Shown here: positions 36,410-45,701 of the stretch, one piece after another
How positions within the stretch are numbered: the stretch's first letter is position 1
How the letters are laid out: each line of letters opens with the position of its first letter
Position numbers and translations under genes: made by a program
Origin: a bacterium D16-36
GTDB taxonomy: Bacteria > Bacillota > Clostridia > Lachnospirales > Lachnospiraceae
NCBI GenBank assembly: GCA_003611745.1
Contig: RAYF01000020.1
Coordinates: forward strand, 1 to 64,000
DNA: 64,000 nucleotides
Direction of reading: 5' to 3'
Notes under the pieces: generated by a model
Database searches by the model: none
Told to the model about the DNA's origin: nothing
Seen by the model: the letters and a program-made list of their open reading frames with translations, nothing else

Positions 36410-37657
36410 ATGGCAACAGAAAAGAAACAGACTGGCGGGGATTTCGTGGATGAGAAGAAAAAGCCTGCGAAAAAGAGTGCGGCGAAGGGCTCTGCCGGAA
36501 AGAAAAGTTCTGCTAAGAAAAAAGAAGCGAATCCGGCAGGAGATGAGCAGAAATTCCGGGAGAAGCTTGCGGCATTAAAGCTGCTTGCCAAATCAAAGCG
36601 AAATGTTCTGGAGCTTGCGGAAATCAACAGTTTCTTTAATGATATCGGCCTGGACGAAGAAAAGACGGAGAAGGTAATTGATTTTCTGGAATCAGAAGGG
36701 GTGGATGTGCTGCGCATTCCGGAGGGGAAGGAAACAGACGATGATATCCTTCTGGAGATAGAAGCCAGCGGGGAAGTCCCGGATGACGAGGAAATCGAGA
36801 AGATTGACCTGTCTGTGCCGGAGGGTGTCAGCATAGAAGATCCGGTCCGTATGTATCTGAAAGAGATTGGCAAAGTGCCGCTTTTAACTGCGGACGAAGA
36901 GGTAGAGCTGGCACAGCGCATGGAGCAGGGCGATATGGAGGCGAAGAAAAAGTTGGCTGAGGCTAACCTTCGTCTCGTTGTCAGCATTGCAAAGCGTTAT
37001 GTGGGGCGCGGCATGCTTTTTCTTGACTTGATTCAGGAGGGGAACCTCGGGCTGATTAAGGCGGTCGAGAAGTTTGATTACAAAAAAGGGTATAAGTTCA
37101 GCACCTATGCAACATGGTGGATCCGTCAGGCGATTACAAGGGCGATTGCGGATCAGGCAAGGACGATACGTATTCCGGTGCATATGGTGGAGACGATTAA
37201 TAAATTTGTCCGTGTACAGAGGCAGCTTTTGCAGGAGCTTGGAAGGGAACCGTATCCGGAGGAGATTGCAAAGCACATGAATATGCCGGTAGACCGTGTG
37301 CGGGAGATACAGAAGATTTCCCTAGAACCGGTATCGCTTGAGACGCCGATTGGCGAGGAGGAGGACAGTCATCTGGGCGACTTTATTCAGGACGACAATG
37401 TGCCGGTTCCTGCCGAGGCGGCAGCGTTTACGCTGTTGCGTGAGCAGCTTGAGGAGGTGCTAAGCACCCTTACTGAGCGCGAGCAGAAGGTCTTGAAGCT
37501 GCGTTTTGGTTTGGAGGATGGCCGTGCAAGAACGCTGGAGGAAGTCGGCAAGGAATTTAAGGTAACCCGCGAGCGCATCCGCCAGATAGAAGCCAAGGCG
37601 CTCCGCAAATTAAGGCATCCGAGCCGCAGCCGCAAGTTAAAGGATTATCTGGAATAA
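36410..37657 (+). CDS. rpoD: Primary sigma factor RpoD/SigA
   Basis: The 415-residue sigma-70 has a Lys/Ala-rich N-terminal tail (about 10-45), region 1.1 (about 46-110) and region 1.2 ([17 protein letters not shown]). Region 2 has [27 protein letters not shown] and [17 protein letters not shown]. Region 3 has [16 protein letters not shown], and region 4 has [18 protein letters not shown] and [17 protein letters not shown]. All promoter-recognition helices are intact, so it is the housekeeping sigma factor. The lysine-rich tail is a lineage-specific extension. Its stop overlaps the trmK start by one base (TAATG). Confidence 0.98.
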   Translation: MATEKKQTGGDFVDEKKKPAKKSAAKGSAGKKSSAKKKEANPAGDEQKFREKLAALKLLAKSKRNVLELAEINSFFNDIGLDEEKTEKVIDFLESEGVDVLRIPEGKETDDDILLEIEASGEVPDDEEIEKIDLSVPEGVSIEDPVRMYLKEIGKVPLLTADEEVELAQRMEQGDMEAKKKLAEANLRLVVSIAKRYVGRGMLFLDLIQEGNLGLIKAVEKFDYKKGYKFSTYATWWIRQAITRAIADQARTIRIPVHMVETINKFVRVQRQLLQELGREPYPEEIAKHMNMPVDRVREIQKISLEPVSLETPIGEEEDSHLGDFIQDDNVPVPAEAAAFTLLREQLEEVLSTLTEREQKVLKLRFGLEDGRARTLEEVGKEFKVTRERIRQIEAKALRKLRHPSRSRKLKDYLE

Positions 37658-38349
37658 TGCATCTGTCAGACAGGCTGAGGCGGATTGCCGCCAATGTAAA
37701 GTCGCGGGGTGTGGTTGCAGATATCGGCTGTGACCATGGTTTTACCTCAATCTATCTTGTGCAGCAGCATCTGGCGGACAGGGCGGTTGCGATGGATATC
37801 AACGAAGATCCTTTAAAACGGGCTAAAGAGCATATTCTTCAGTATCAGATGCAGGATAAGATTTCCCTGCGCCTGTCGGACGGGGCGAAGGGGCTTGCCG
37901 TAGGGGAGGCGGATACGATTCTTATCAGCGGAATGGGCGGTGCGTTAATCTGCCGTATCCTGCGGGATGGCGGTGCGGCTGTCAGGTCAGCATCTGAATT
38001 AGTCCTATCCCCACAGTCGGAGGCATGGCTGGTGCGGCACTGCATCCATGAGATGGGGTTTCGGATTGCAGCGGAGGAAATGGTAGCGGAGCAGGGAAAA
38101 TATTACGTGATCATACGCGCTGTCCCGGGGACAGAGTCCTATGGGCAGGAGGTCGATTATATTTACGGCAGGAGACTGGCGGAGGACAGAGATAAGGTGT
38201 TTCTGGAATTTTTACAAAAAGAGCGGGAACGTGTATCGAGGGCACTTGAGGGCATGGAGGGGAAAGAGCTTTGTGCAGGCAGTGCAGAGAGAAAGCAGGA
38301 ATTACTGCAGATGCGAAAAATGATAGAAAGCATTTTAGAAATAGGTTGA
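37657..38349 (+). CDS. trmK: tRNA (adenine(22)-N1)-methyltransferase TrmK
   Basis: The 230-residue SAM-dependent methyltransferase has motif I DIGCDHGFTSIYL, AVAMDINEDPLKRA, ISGMGGALICRIL and LVLSPQSEAWLVRHC, which are typical of TrmK (YqfN). A C-terminal coiled helix (about 185-230) matches the family. It methylates N1 of adenine 22 in tRNA. It is translationally coupled to rpoD. The Nif3-like gene that commonly follows trmK is absent here. Confidence 0.93.
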   Translation: MHLSDRLRRIAANVKSRGVVADIGCDHGFTSIYLVQQHLADRAVAMDINEDPLKRAKEHILQYQMQDKISLRLSDGAKGLAVGEADTILISGMGGALICRILRDGGAAVRSASELVLSPQSEAWLVRHCIHEMGFRIAAEEMVAEQGKYYVIIRAVPGTESYGQEVDYIYGRRLAEDRDKVFLEFLQKERERVSRALEGMEGKELCAGSAERKQELLQMRKMIESILEIG

Positions 38350-38414
38350 ATCATACCAAGGCAGCATTTTTCATTTTTATTTGTGCCGCAAAAAGCGCAG
38401 CATGGAGGATTATT

Positions 38415-40076
38415 ATGGGGAATCGGATTAAAGTGACGGTGGGTTCGGCTGTCAGGGAGTATGACAGCGGGATTACATATGGGGAAATTGCAAAAGATTT
38501 TGCGCAGGAATATCAGTTTGATGTTATTCTGGCGCAAAAGGACGGCAGGCTTGCCGAGCTTGCAAAGACATTGGAGGAGGATGCTGTCATTGACTTTCTG
38601 ACGACAGCGACAAGCAGCGGACATAAAACATATGAGCGCGGCGTAATCCTTTTGATGTTAAAGGCATTTTACAGCGTGGCAGATTCTGGGAAACTGCGCA
38701 ATATTTTTGTAAAGCATTCCCTAGGGGACAGTGTTTACTGTGAAGCGGAGGGGATTGCCGTAACAGAGGAGCTGCTGCAGGAAGTGCAGGACCGTATGCT
38801 GGAGCTTGTCAGGCGGGATCTTCCCTTTGAAAAGCGTTCTGTTGAGACGGCAGAGGCACTCAGGCTTTTTGCAAAGCATAAGATGTATGACAAGAAAAAG
38901 CTTTTTGAATACCGCCGTGTATCGAGGGTGAATATTTATTCGTTAGATGGTTTTGAGGATTATTATTACGGTTATATGCCTGCCTCCACAGGAATATTGA
39001 AATATTTTTCGCTTGAAAAATACGATGAGGGTTTTTTGATACATATTCCGAACAGGAAAAAACCGGATGTGCTCCGGGAATTCCATGACAGCCCTAAATT
39101 ATTTAGTACCCTGCAGGAAGCAGGAAGATGGGGGAAGATGGTGGATGTCGACACGGTGGGCGCGCTCAATGATGTGATTGCGCATGGCGGTGCATCCGAC
39201 CTGATTCTGGTGCAGGAGGCGCTGCAGGAGAAGAAGATTGCTGAGATTGCAGGGAGGATAGCAGAGGATTCCGGCAAAAAGTTTATTATGATTGCAGGCC
39301 CGTCCTCCTCCGGGAAGACTTCTTTTTCCCACAGGCTGTCCATACAGCTTCGGACGTATGGTTTAAAGCCGCATCCTATCGGGCTTGACAATTATTTCAA
39401 GGATCGTGCGGAGACGCCGCTTGATGAAAATGGCAATTATGATTTTGAGTGCCTTGAGGCAATTGATGTGGAACAGTTTAATCAGGATATGGCAGCCCTT
39501 TTGAGGGGGGAGCGGGTCGAACTGCCTTCTTTTAATTTTCTTGTGGGGGCGAGGGAATACCGGGGAGACTACAGGCAGTTAGGGCCGGATGATATTCTTG
39601 TGATAGAAGGGATACACGGGCTGAATGATAAGCTTTCGTATAGCCTGCCAAGGGAGAGCAAATTTAAGATTTACATCAGTGCGCTGACGCAGATTAATAT
39701 CGACGAGCACAACAGGATTTCTACGACAGACGGGCGTTTGATACGCCGCATGGTAAGGGATGCAAGAACGCGCGGCACAGATGCGGCGCAGACGATTGCC
39801 AGATGGCCGTCCGTGCGCAGGGGGGAAAACCAGTATATTTTCCCATATCAGGAAGAGGCGGATGTAATGTTTAATTCTGCGTTGATTTATGAGCTGGCGG
39901 TTTTAAAGCCGTATGCGGAATCTATTCTGTTTGGGATTCCCAAGAATGCCCCGGAGTATGTGGAGGCGAAACGGCTGCTTAAGTTCTTAGATTACTTTAT
40001 CGGGATCAGCAGCGAAGGAATTCCTAAGAATTCCCTGATGCGGGAGTTTGTCGGCGGTAGTGTATTTAAGGTCTGA
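38415..40076 (+). CDS. Uridine-kinase-like nucleoside kinase with ThrRS-like N terminus
   Basis: The 553-residue protein combines an N-terminal TGS-like domain (about 1-65, IKVTVGSAVREYDSGITYGEIA), a region like the second additional domain of threonyl-tRNA synthetase (SSGHKTYERGVILLMLKAF), and a C-terminal kinase. The kinase P-loop is AGPSSSGKTSFSHRL (near residue 300), followed by GLDNYFKDRAETP, FDCLEAID-like FECLEAIDVEQF and IEGIHGLND, as in the uridine kinase/phosphoribulokinase family. The function is probably nucleoside phosphorylation, and the role of the synthetase-like half is unknown. The chosen ATG at 38415 follows GGAGGATT. An earlier in-frame start at 38271 would overlap trmK. 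Confidence 0.85.
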   Translation: MGNRIKVTVGSAVREYDSGITYGEIAKDFAQEYQFDVILAQKDGRLAELAKTLEEDAVIDFLTTATSSGHKTYERGVILLMLKAFYSVADSGKLRNIFVKHSLGDSVYCEAEGIAVTEELLQEVQDRMLELVRRDLPFEKRSVETAEALRLFAKHKMYDKKKLFEYRRVSRVNIYSLDGFEDYYYGYMPASTGILKYFSLEKYDEGFLIHIPNRKKPDVLREFHDSPKLFSTLQEAGRWGKMVDVDTVGALNDVIAHGGASDLILVQEALQEKKIAEIAGRIAEDSGKKFIMIAGPSSSGKTSFSHRLSIQLRTYGLKPHPIGLDNYFKDRAETPLDENGNYDFECLEAIDVEQFNQDMAALLRGERVELPSFNFLVGAREYRGDYRQLGPDDILVIEGIHGLNDKLSYSLPRESKFKIYISALTQINIDEHNRISTTDGRLIRRMVRDARTRGTDAAQTIARWPSVRRGENQYIFPYQEEADVMFNSALIYELAVLKPYAESILFGIPKNAPEYVEAKRLLKFLDYFIGISSEGIPKNSLMREFVGGSVFKV

Positions 40077-40245
40077 TGGATTTTTTGCTGATAACCTGTG
40101 CGCAGTGCGGCAATTATTATAAGGGGCTGATATAAAATCAATTTACGGATTCCAATTCGGAAAATATTCTGATATATAGCATTTTTCTGACAAAAATGTA
40201 AATTTATTTTTATACAGTTCCTAAGAAAAGAGGATTGGTATAGTT

Positions 40246-41094
40246 ATGGCAGAATTAATAGATGGAAAGAGGATTTCGCAGGAGATAAAGGATGAATTGA
40301 AGGAAAAGGTGGCAGAGCTTAAGGGGCAGGGGATTTCTGTCTGCCTTGCAGTCATTCAGGTAGGGGACAATCCGGCTTCTACGGTTTACGTCGGGAATAA
40401 GAAGAAGGCGTGTGCCTATGTGGGGATTGAATCCCTCGCCTATGAGCTTCCGGAGGAGACGACGGAGGAAGAGCTTCTGGCGCTGGTGCAGGAATTAAAT
40501 GGGAAGAAGGAGGTCAACGGTATTTTAGTACAGCTTCCGCTTCCAAAGCATATTGACGAGGATAAGGTGATAAAGACAATAAACCCAGCCAAGGATGTTG
40601 ACGGGTTCCATCCGCAGAGTGTCGGCGCTTTAAGCATCGGCCAGAGGGGGTTCGTATCCTGCACGCCGGCTGGAATCATACAGCTTCTGAAGCGTTCCGG
40701 CATTGAGATAGACGGCAGGGAATGTGTGATTATCGGACGGAGCAATATTGTCGGTAAGCCGATGGCGCTGCTGCTCCTTCGGGAAAATGGGACGGTTACC
40801 ATCTGCCATTCCCACACAAAAGATTTGAAGGAAGTGGCAAGGCGCGCTGATATTTTAGTAGTTGCAATCGGCAGGGCAAAGTTTGTGGACGCTGATTATA
40901 TCAAGGAAGGCGCCGTGGTGATTGATGTAGGTATGGACAGGGATGAGAACGGCAAGCTCTGCGGTGATGTGGATTTTGAGGCAGTGAAGGAGAAGGCGGG
41001 GGCTATCACGCCTGTTCCTGGCGGCGTGGGGCCGATGACGATTGCAATGTTGATGCATAACTGCGTGGAGTCTGCATTGATGTCACAGGAATAA
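40246..41094 (+). CDS. folD: Methylenetetrahydrofolate dehydrogenase/cyclohydrolase FolD
   Basis: The 282-residue bifunctional enzyme interconverts 5,10-methylene-, methenyl- and 10-formyl-tetrahydrofolate. Signatures are [18 protein letters not shown] (with the catalytic Lys), [34 protein letters not shown] and [15 protein letters not shown]. It has the standard family length. AAGAGGATTGG precedes the ATG. rimO follows 46 nt later. Confidence 0.97.
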   Translation: MAELIDGKRISQEIKDELKEKVAELKGQGISVCLAVIQVGDNPASTVYVGNKKKACAYVGIESLAYELPEETTEEELLALVQELNGKKEVNGILVQLPLPKHIDEDKVIKTINPAKDVDGFHPQSVGALSIGQRGFVSCTPAGIIQLLKRSGIEIDGRECVIIGRSNIVGKPMALLLLRENGTVTICHSHTKDLKEVARRADILVVAIGRAKFVDADYIKEGAVVIDVGMDRDENGKLCGDVDFEAVKEKAGAITPVPGGVGPMTIAMLMHNCVESALMSQE

Positions 41095-41140
41095 TATGGC
41101 AGGATGAAGACTGGCTGTTACTATCCGGAGGAGGATTATT

Positions 41141-42475
41141 TTGAATATTTATTTTGTATCTCTGGGCTGTGATAAAAACCTTGTGGACAGTGAGATGATG
41201 ATTGCCAGCCTTAGAAAGGCGGGGCACCAGATTATTGATGATGAGGCGGCGGCAGATGTTATTGTAGTGAATACCTGCTGTTTTATCGGGGATGCCAAGG
41301 AGGAGAGCATCAATACGCTGCTTGAGATGGCAGAATACAAGGGAACTGCAGTTTGTAAGCTATTAGTTGCTGCGGGGTGCCTTGCGCAGCGGTACCATAA
41401 AGAAATTAAGAAGGAAATCCCGGAAGTTGATGTGATTGTCGGCACGATGGGTTATGAATCCCTTGTGGATGCAATCAGCCGGGGGATGCAGGAAAAGGGC
41501 ACAGTAAGAGAGTACCTGAGGGATATTAATTATCTGCCGCAGCCACTCACAGACCGTGAGAGCATGTCAGGAGGGTACTATGCCTACCTCAAAATTGCCG
41601 AGGGCTGTGATAAGCACTGCACATACTGCGTGATTCCAAAGGTCAGGGGAAAGTACCGCAGTGTCCCGATGAATAATCTGCTTGCACAGGCTGAACATCT
41701 TGTGGAATGCGGTGCGAAGGAGCTGATTCTGGTCGCGCAGGAGACGACGCTTTACGGGGAGGATTTATATGGCAGGAGAAGCCTTCCGGTGCTTTTGAAG
41801 AAACTGTCGGCGATAGAGGAGTTAAAGTGGATTCGGATTCTGTACTGCTATCCGGAGGAAATTACGGAAGAGCTGGTTGACGCAGTCCGGCGGCTGCCCA
41901 AGGTGTGCCATTATCTTGACATTCCGGTCCAGCACGGTTCAGATGCTGTTTTAAAGCGTATGGGGCGCATGACGGACAGGAAAGAGATTGCTGATACTGT
42001 AGGAATGCTGCGGAAGAAGATTCCGGATATAGCGCTCAGGACAACGCTTATTACAGGTTTTCCGGGGGAGACAGAGGAAGAGTTTGGGGAATTAAAAGAA
42101 TTTGTGCGGCAGATGAAGTTTGACCGCCTTGGGGTTTTTACCTATTCGCAGGAAGAGGGGACGCCTGCCGCGGGTATGGAGGGGCAGGTTGATGAAGATG
42201 TCAAGGAAGCAAGAAAAAATGAGATAATGGAACTGCAGCAGGAGATTGCATTTGAGAAATGTAAGTCTCAGGTGGGCAGGACGCTTGAGGTAATGATAGA
42301 GGGAAGGCTTCCGGAAGAAGGGGTGTATATCGCCAGAACATATATGGACGCGCCGGATGTAGATGGGTATGTTTTTCTGGAAAGTGACTGGAATCTGATG
42401 TCTGGGGATTTTGTAACTGTGAATATTGTCGGTGCAAAGGAGTATGATTTGATTGGTGAGCCTGTCAGGGAATAA
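41141..42475 (+). CDS. rimO: Ribosomal protein S12 methylthiotransferase RimO
   Basis: The 444-residue radical SAM enzyme methylthiolates an aspartate of S12. The N-terminal UPF0004 part has SLGCDKNLVDSEMM and NTCCFIGDAKEESI. The SAM motif is CDKHCTYCVIPKVRGKYRS. DIPVQHGSDAVLKRMGR and a C-terminal TRAM domain (about 370-444) follow. SLGCDKN and the KYRS loop separate it from MiaB. The start is a TTG at 41141, supported by GGAGGAGG 6 nt upstream. No ATG or GTG nearby would keep the conserved N terminus. Confidence 0.95.
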   Translation: MNIYFVSLGCDKNLVDSEMMIASLRKAGHQIIDDEAAADVIVVNTCCFIGDAKEESINTLLEMAEYKGTAVCKLLVAAGCLAQRYHKEIKKEIPEVDVIVGTMGYESLVDAISRGMQEKGTVREYLRDINYLPQPLTDRESMSGGYYAYLKIAEGCDKHCTYCVIPKVRGKYRSVPMNNLLAQAEHLVECGAKELILVAQETTLYGEDLYGRRSLPVLLKKLSAIEELKWIRILYCYPEEITEELVDAVRRLPKVCHYLDIPVQHGSDAVLKRMGRMTDRKEIADTVGMLRKKIPDIALRTTLITGFPGETEEEFGELKEFVRQMKFDRLGVFTYSQEEGTPAAGMEGQVDEDVKEARKNEIMELQQEIAFEKCKSQVGRTLEVMIEGRLPEEGVYIARTYMDAPDVDGYVFLESDWNLMSGDFVTVNIVGAKEYDLIGEPVRE

Positions 42476-42525
42476 TATCCAAAAGGCAGATTGCGTCTGG
42501 CGTGACGCGGAAATGGAGTGACACG

Positions 42526-43074
42526 ATGAACCTACCAAACAAAATAACAATGTTACGGATTGTTTTAATACCTTTTTTTGTTTTTTTTATGCTTACAGAA
42601 TTTGTTCCCTATTCAAAATATATCGCGGCAGCAGTTTTTATTATAGCCAGCCTGACAGATACTTTGGATGGATATCTTGCAAGGAAGTACCAGCTTGTCT
42701 CTAACTTTGGAAAATTTATGGACCCATTGGCGGATAAGCTTCTGGTATGCTCGGCGCTGGTTTGTTTTGTGGCGCTGCCTGACAATCCCATGCCTGCATG
42801 GGTAGTTATTATTATTATCAGCAGGGACTTTATCATCAGCGGTTTCCGTCTGGTGGCGTCGGATTCCGGTGTCGTCATCGCGGCAAGCTGGTGGGGGAAG
42901 GTTAAAACCGTAGTGCAGATGCTGATGTCTGTCCTCCTGATACTTGATTTTGACTGGGAATGGATGAATATTGTGGAATATATTTTTATCTATGCGGCGC
43001 TGGCGCTGACGGTAGTCTCGCTGGCTGATTATCTCTGGAAGAATTGGAAGGTGCTTGATGATGGAAACATGTAA
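42526..43074 (+). CDS. pgsA: CDP-diacylglycerol-glycerol-3-phosphate phosphatidyltransferase PgsA
   Basis: The 182-residue integral membrane enzyme makes phosphatidylglycerophosphate, the precursor of phosphatidylglycerol and cardiolipin. The CDP-alcohol phosphotransferase motif DTLDGYLARKYQLVSNFGKFMDPLADK is complete across residues about 39-65 (DG..AR...G..D...D). Four or more hydrophobic helices are visible. The ATG at 42526 has GGAGTGAC before it. An in-frame start 24 nt upstream adds only MTRKWSDT. It overlaps the following cinA start by about 17 nt. Confidence 0.95.
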   Translation: MNLPNKITMLRIVLIPFFVFFMLTEFVPYSKYIAAAVFIIASLTDTLDGYLARKYQLVSNFGKFMDPLADKLLVCSALVCFVALPDNPMPAWVVIIIISRDFIISGFRLVASDSGVVIAASWWGKVKTVVQMLMSVLLILDFDWEWMNIVEYIFIYAALALTVVSLADYLWKNWKVLDDGNM

Positions 43075-43540
43075 GGAACGTCTGGTGGCCATTTTGCAGG
43101 AAAAGGGCTGCCATGTGTCAACAGCGGAGTCCTGCACGGGCGGCATGGTCGCTGCAGCTATTGTCGATGTATCCGGTGCGTCAGATATATTTGAGGAGGG
43201 GTATATCACCTACTCAAACAGGGTAAAAGAAAAACTTCTCGGTGTCTCACCGGAGACAATAGAAGCGCATACGGTTGTCAGCGCAGAGGTTGCGGAGGAG
43301 ATGGCACTGGGGGCATGGAGGGCGACCGGCTCGGAGCTAACTATTTCCGTCACAGGATGTGCAGGGCCTGGCGATTCTGCGGACGGGACAAAGGCAGGCA
43401 CAGTTTATATCGGCACCTGTTTTAAGGGAAAGGCGAAGGCAAGGGGATTTGCCTTTGGCGGAGGCAGGATGGAAGTCAGGGAGCAGTCTGTGCAGGAAGC
43501 GTTAAAGTTTGCTCTGGAAAGGATAGAGGGCGGTGAGTAA
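43058..43540 (+). CDS. cinA: CinA-family nicotinamide-nucleotide amidohydrolase (C-terminal domain only)
   Basis: The protein of about 160 residues corresponds to the C-terminal deamidase domain of CinA/PncC. It has STAESCTGGMVAAAIVDVSGAS, EGYITYSNRVKEKLLGV and VTGCAGPGDS. It should convert NMN to NaMN in the pyridine-nucleotide salvage cycle. The N-terminal COG1058 domain of full-length CinA (about 410 residues) is absent, which is a known short form. ATGs at 43058 and 43061 are equally placed relative to GGAAGG. It overlaps pgsA upstream and the flavoprotein gene downstream, so the three are coupled. Confidence 0.93.
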   Translation: MMETCKERLVAILQEKGCHVSTAESCTGGMVAAAIVDVSGASDIFEEGYITYSNRVKEKLLGVSPETIEAHTVVSAEVAEEMALGAWRATGSELTISVTGCAGPGDSADGTKAGTVYIGTCFKGKAKARGFAFGGGRMEVREQSVQEALKFALERIEGGE

Positions 43541-44768
43541 AGTAATCATAGCAGGCGGGGGAGCGGCAGGGATGATGGCGGCGGTTGCCGCCGCGGATGC
43601 GGGCCACCGCGTTATTTTATATGAAAAGAATGAAAAGCTTGGCAAAAAGCTCTATATCACGGGGAAGGGGCGCTGCAACCTCACAAATAACTGTGATGTG
43701 GAAGGGCTTTTAAATAATGTGATGCAGAACCCGAAATTTCTGTACAGTGCCTTTTATGCTTTTGACAGCGCCGCCGTGATGGATTTCTTCCAGAGGGAGG
43801 GGCTTTCTCTTAAGACGGAGCGGGGAAACAGGGTATTCCCGCGCTCGGATAAGTCTTCTGATGTGATACGTACCCTGCAGGGCGCCATGAAACAGAGGGG
43901 CGTGGAAGTCCATCTGAATACTGCCGTCAAAAGCCTCTGCATAGAAAACGGGGCCTGCAGCGGTATAGTGCCTGCAGGCAGCAGGGAAGGGCCTGTTAAA
44001 AGGGCGGATGCGGTGGTTGTGGCAACAGGGGGGCTTTCTTACCCGTCAACCGGTTCTACGGGGGACGGGTACCGTTTTGCCAGCGGCTGCGGCCACAGCA
44101 TACAAAGGACAGTGCCGTCCCTTGTGCCAATCATCGTGAAGGAAGGCTATGCTGCAAAAATGCAGGGGCTTTCGCTGCGGAATGTAGAGCTTACGATAAA
44201 AGAGGGGAAAAAAGTGCTGTTCCGGGAACTCGGCGAGATGCTATTTACCCATTTTGGCGTGAGCGGCCCCCTGATACTGTCGGCAAGCAGCGTGGTAAGC
44301 GGAAGGGAACTGGAAAAACTCTCCGCCTCGATTGATTTAAAGCCTGCGCTGTCAGCAGGGCAGTTAGATGAAAGGATTTTGCGGGATTTTAGGGAGCTGG
44401 CAAATTGTTTCTTTAAAAACAGCCTGCACAAGCTCCTTCCGGCTAAAATGATACCGGTAATGGTGGAACTGTCAGGAATCCTGCCGGAAAAAAAGGTAAA
44501 CGAGGTGACGAAGCAGGAGCGGGCACGCCTTGTGGGGCTGTTTAAGGAGTTCCCGTTTACGGTAACGGGCTTCCGCGGCTATAATGAGGCGGTGGTTACA
44601 AGGGGCGGTGTCTCTGTTAGGGAGGTCGACTCCGCCACAATGCAGTCAAAGAAAGTGAAAAACCTGTATTTTGCAGGGGAGGTCCTTGACCTTGATGCGA
44701 GGACAGGCGGGTATAATCTTCAGATTGCATGGTCCACCGGGTATCTTGCGGGAAGTTCTATCCCATAG
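43533..44768 (+). CDS. BaiN/HI0933-like NAD(P)/FAD-dependent oxidoreductase
   Basis: The 411-residue flavoprotein starts with a dinucleotide-binding motif VIIAGGGAAGMMAAVAAADAG, then LYEKNEKLGKKLYITGKGRCNLTNNC, which is typical of the HI0933/BaiN/RdsA group. VVATGGLSYPSTGSTGDGY and a C-terminal NLYFAGEVLDLDARTGGYNLQIAWSTG (FAD-binding) are also visible. BaiN proteins reduce bile-acid intermediates in some gut clostridia, but this broad family is present in most Firmicutes and no bai genes are nearby, so a specific substrate should not be assumed. The start is the GTG at 43533, overlapping cinA by 8 nt. Confidence 0.88.
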   Translation: MSKVIIAGGGAAGMMAAVAAADAGHRVILYEKNEKLGKKLYITGKGRCNLTNNCDVEGLLNNVMQNPKFLYSAFYAFDSAAVMDFFQREGLSLKTERGNRVFPRSDKSSDVIRTLQGAMKQRGVEVHLNTAVKSLCIENGACSGIVPAGSREGPVKRADAVVVATGGLSYPSTGSTGDGYRFASGCGHSIQRTVPSLVPIIVKEGYAAKMQGLSLRNVELTIKEGKKVLFRELGEMLFTHFGVSGPLILSASSVVSGRELEKLSASIDLKPALSAGQLDERILRDFRELANCFFKNSLHKLLPAKMIPVMVELSGILPEKKVNEVTKQERARLVGLFKEFPFTVTGFRGYNEAVVTRGGVSVREVDSATMQSKKVKNLYFAGEVLDLDARTGGYNLQIAWSTGYLAGSSIP

Positions 44769-44844
44769 GAATTTCCTTCTATCAAAACAGTGCCGCGGGA
44801 CGTGTTTCTGGCAGCGGGCACAATATATTAAAAGGAGAGAAGAT

Positions 44845-45516
44845 ATGCACAGTATTGCAATAGACGGGCCTGCCGGGGCAGGCAAAAGTACAATCGCAAA
44901 AAGGGCAGCGGCGGAACTCGGTTTTATTTATGTAGATACCGGGGCAATGTACCGCTCCATGGCGCTTTATTTTCTGCGCCACGGGATAAAAGGGGATGAA
45001 GAGCAGAGAGTATCGGATGCCTGCGGGGATATTGAGGTGTCCATTGAATACGAAAATGGCGAGCAGCAGGTTATCTTAAATGGGGAAAATGTAAATGACT
45101 TTATTAGGACAGAGGAAGTCAGCATGATGACTTCCGATACTTCAAAGTACCCTGCTGTGAGGGAAAAGCTTTTAAGCCTGCAGAGGGAGCTGGCGCAGAA
45201 AAAAAATGTCATTATGGATGGCAGGGATATTGGGACCTGCGTGCTGCCGGATGCGGATTTGAAAGTTTACCTGACGGCAAGCTCCGCCGAGCGGGCCAGA
45301 AGAAGATATAAGGAGCAGGCAGAGAGGGGAATCCAGTGCGACCTGGGGCAGATTGAGAAAGATATTATCGCAAGGGACGGGCAGGATATGAACCGTGCAG
45401 TGTCGCCGCTTAAGCAGGCGGAGGATGCTGTTTTGGTGGATGCTTCTGATATGACGATTGACGAAGTGACTGCAAAGATAGTTTCCCTTTACCGGAACAG
45501 GCTAGAGCGTGTTTGA
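44845..45516 (+). CDS. cmk: Cytidylate kinase, C terminus altered by a MITE
   Basis: The 223-residue CMP/dCMP kinase has the P-loop IDGPAGAGKSTIAKRAA, YVDTGAMYRS, IMDGRDIGTCVLPDA and RARRRYKEQ, all conserved. The ATG at 44845 follows AAAAGGAGAGAAG; the longer frame from 44671 overlaps the flavoprotein gene and is rejected. The last residues (LERV) and the TGA stop lie inside the left terminal repeat of a 166-bp palindromic element at 45502-45667. The native 3' end was therefore replaced, with loss or change of only a few residues beyond the Cmk core. Confidence 0.95.
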   Translation: MHSIAIDGPAGAGKSTIAKRAAAELGFIYVDTGAMYRSMALYFLRHGIKGDEEQRVSDACGDIEVSIEYENGEQQVILNGENVNDFIRTEEVSMMTSDTSKYPAVREKLLSLQRELAQKKNVIMDGRDIGTCVLPDADLKVYLTASSAERARRRYKEQAERGIQCDLGQIEKDIIARDGQDMNRAVSPLKQAEDAVLVDASDMTIDEVTAKIVSLYRNRLERV

Positions 45517-45667
45517 AAATTCATTCTCACAATCTGCGTTCCCCACTTTGCGCTATATTTGCCCCAAATTTAGTCAATGTAGCCCGCTACACCTCCTAAA
45601 TTTGGAACAAATCTCCCACAAAGTGTGAAACACATCTTGTAAAAAGCAATTTTCAAACACGCTCTAG
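45502..45667. mobile_element. 166-bp MITE with perfect 20-bp terminal inverted repeats
   Basis: The ends CTAGAGCGTGTTTGAAAATT (45502-45521) and its exact complement (45648-45667) bracket a non-coding, internally palindromic sequence (CACTTTG with CAAAGTG; CCAAATTTAG with its near complement CTAAATTTGG). TA dinucleotides just inside the ends would fit insertion at TA, as for Tc1/mariner or IS630-type transposases, but the duplication cannot be proved from one copy. The element overlaps the end of cmk. No transposase is encoded. Confidence 0.8.
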
Positions 45668-45701
45668 GGGATGCTGCGTCAGTTTAAGGAGGATAGGCAA
45701 T

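Noticed and set aside
36349-36987. Long serine- and phenylalanine-rich minus-strand frame opposite rpoD
   Set aside because: The composition mirrors the Lys/Ala/Glu-rich rpoD N terminus read in reverse. It is a shadow of a real gene.
40080-40245. Possible folate riboswitch upstream of folD
   Set aside because: The 170 nt are AT-rich and show none of the conserved tetrahydrofolate-riboswitch blocks.
43533-44768. Specific annotation as the bile-acid reductase BaiN
   Set aside because: The family signature fits, but it is widespread and no other bile-acid genes are nearby, so only a family-level call is justified.
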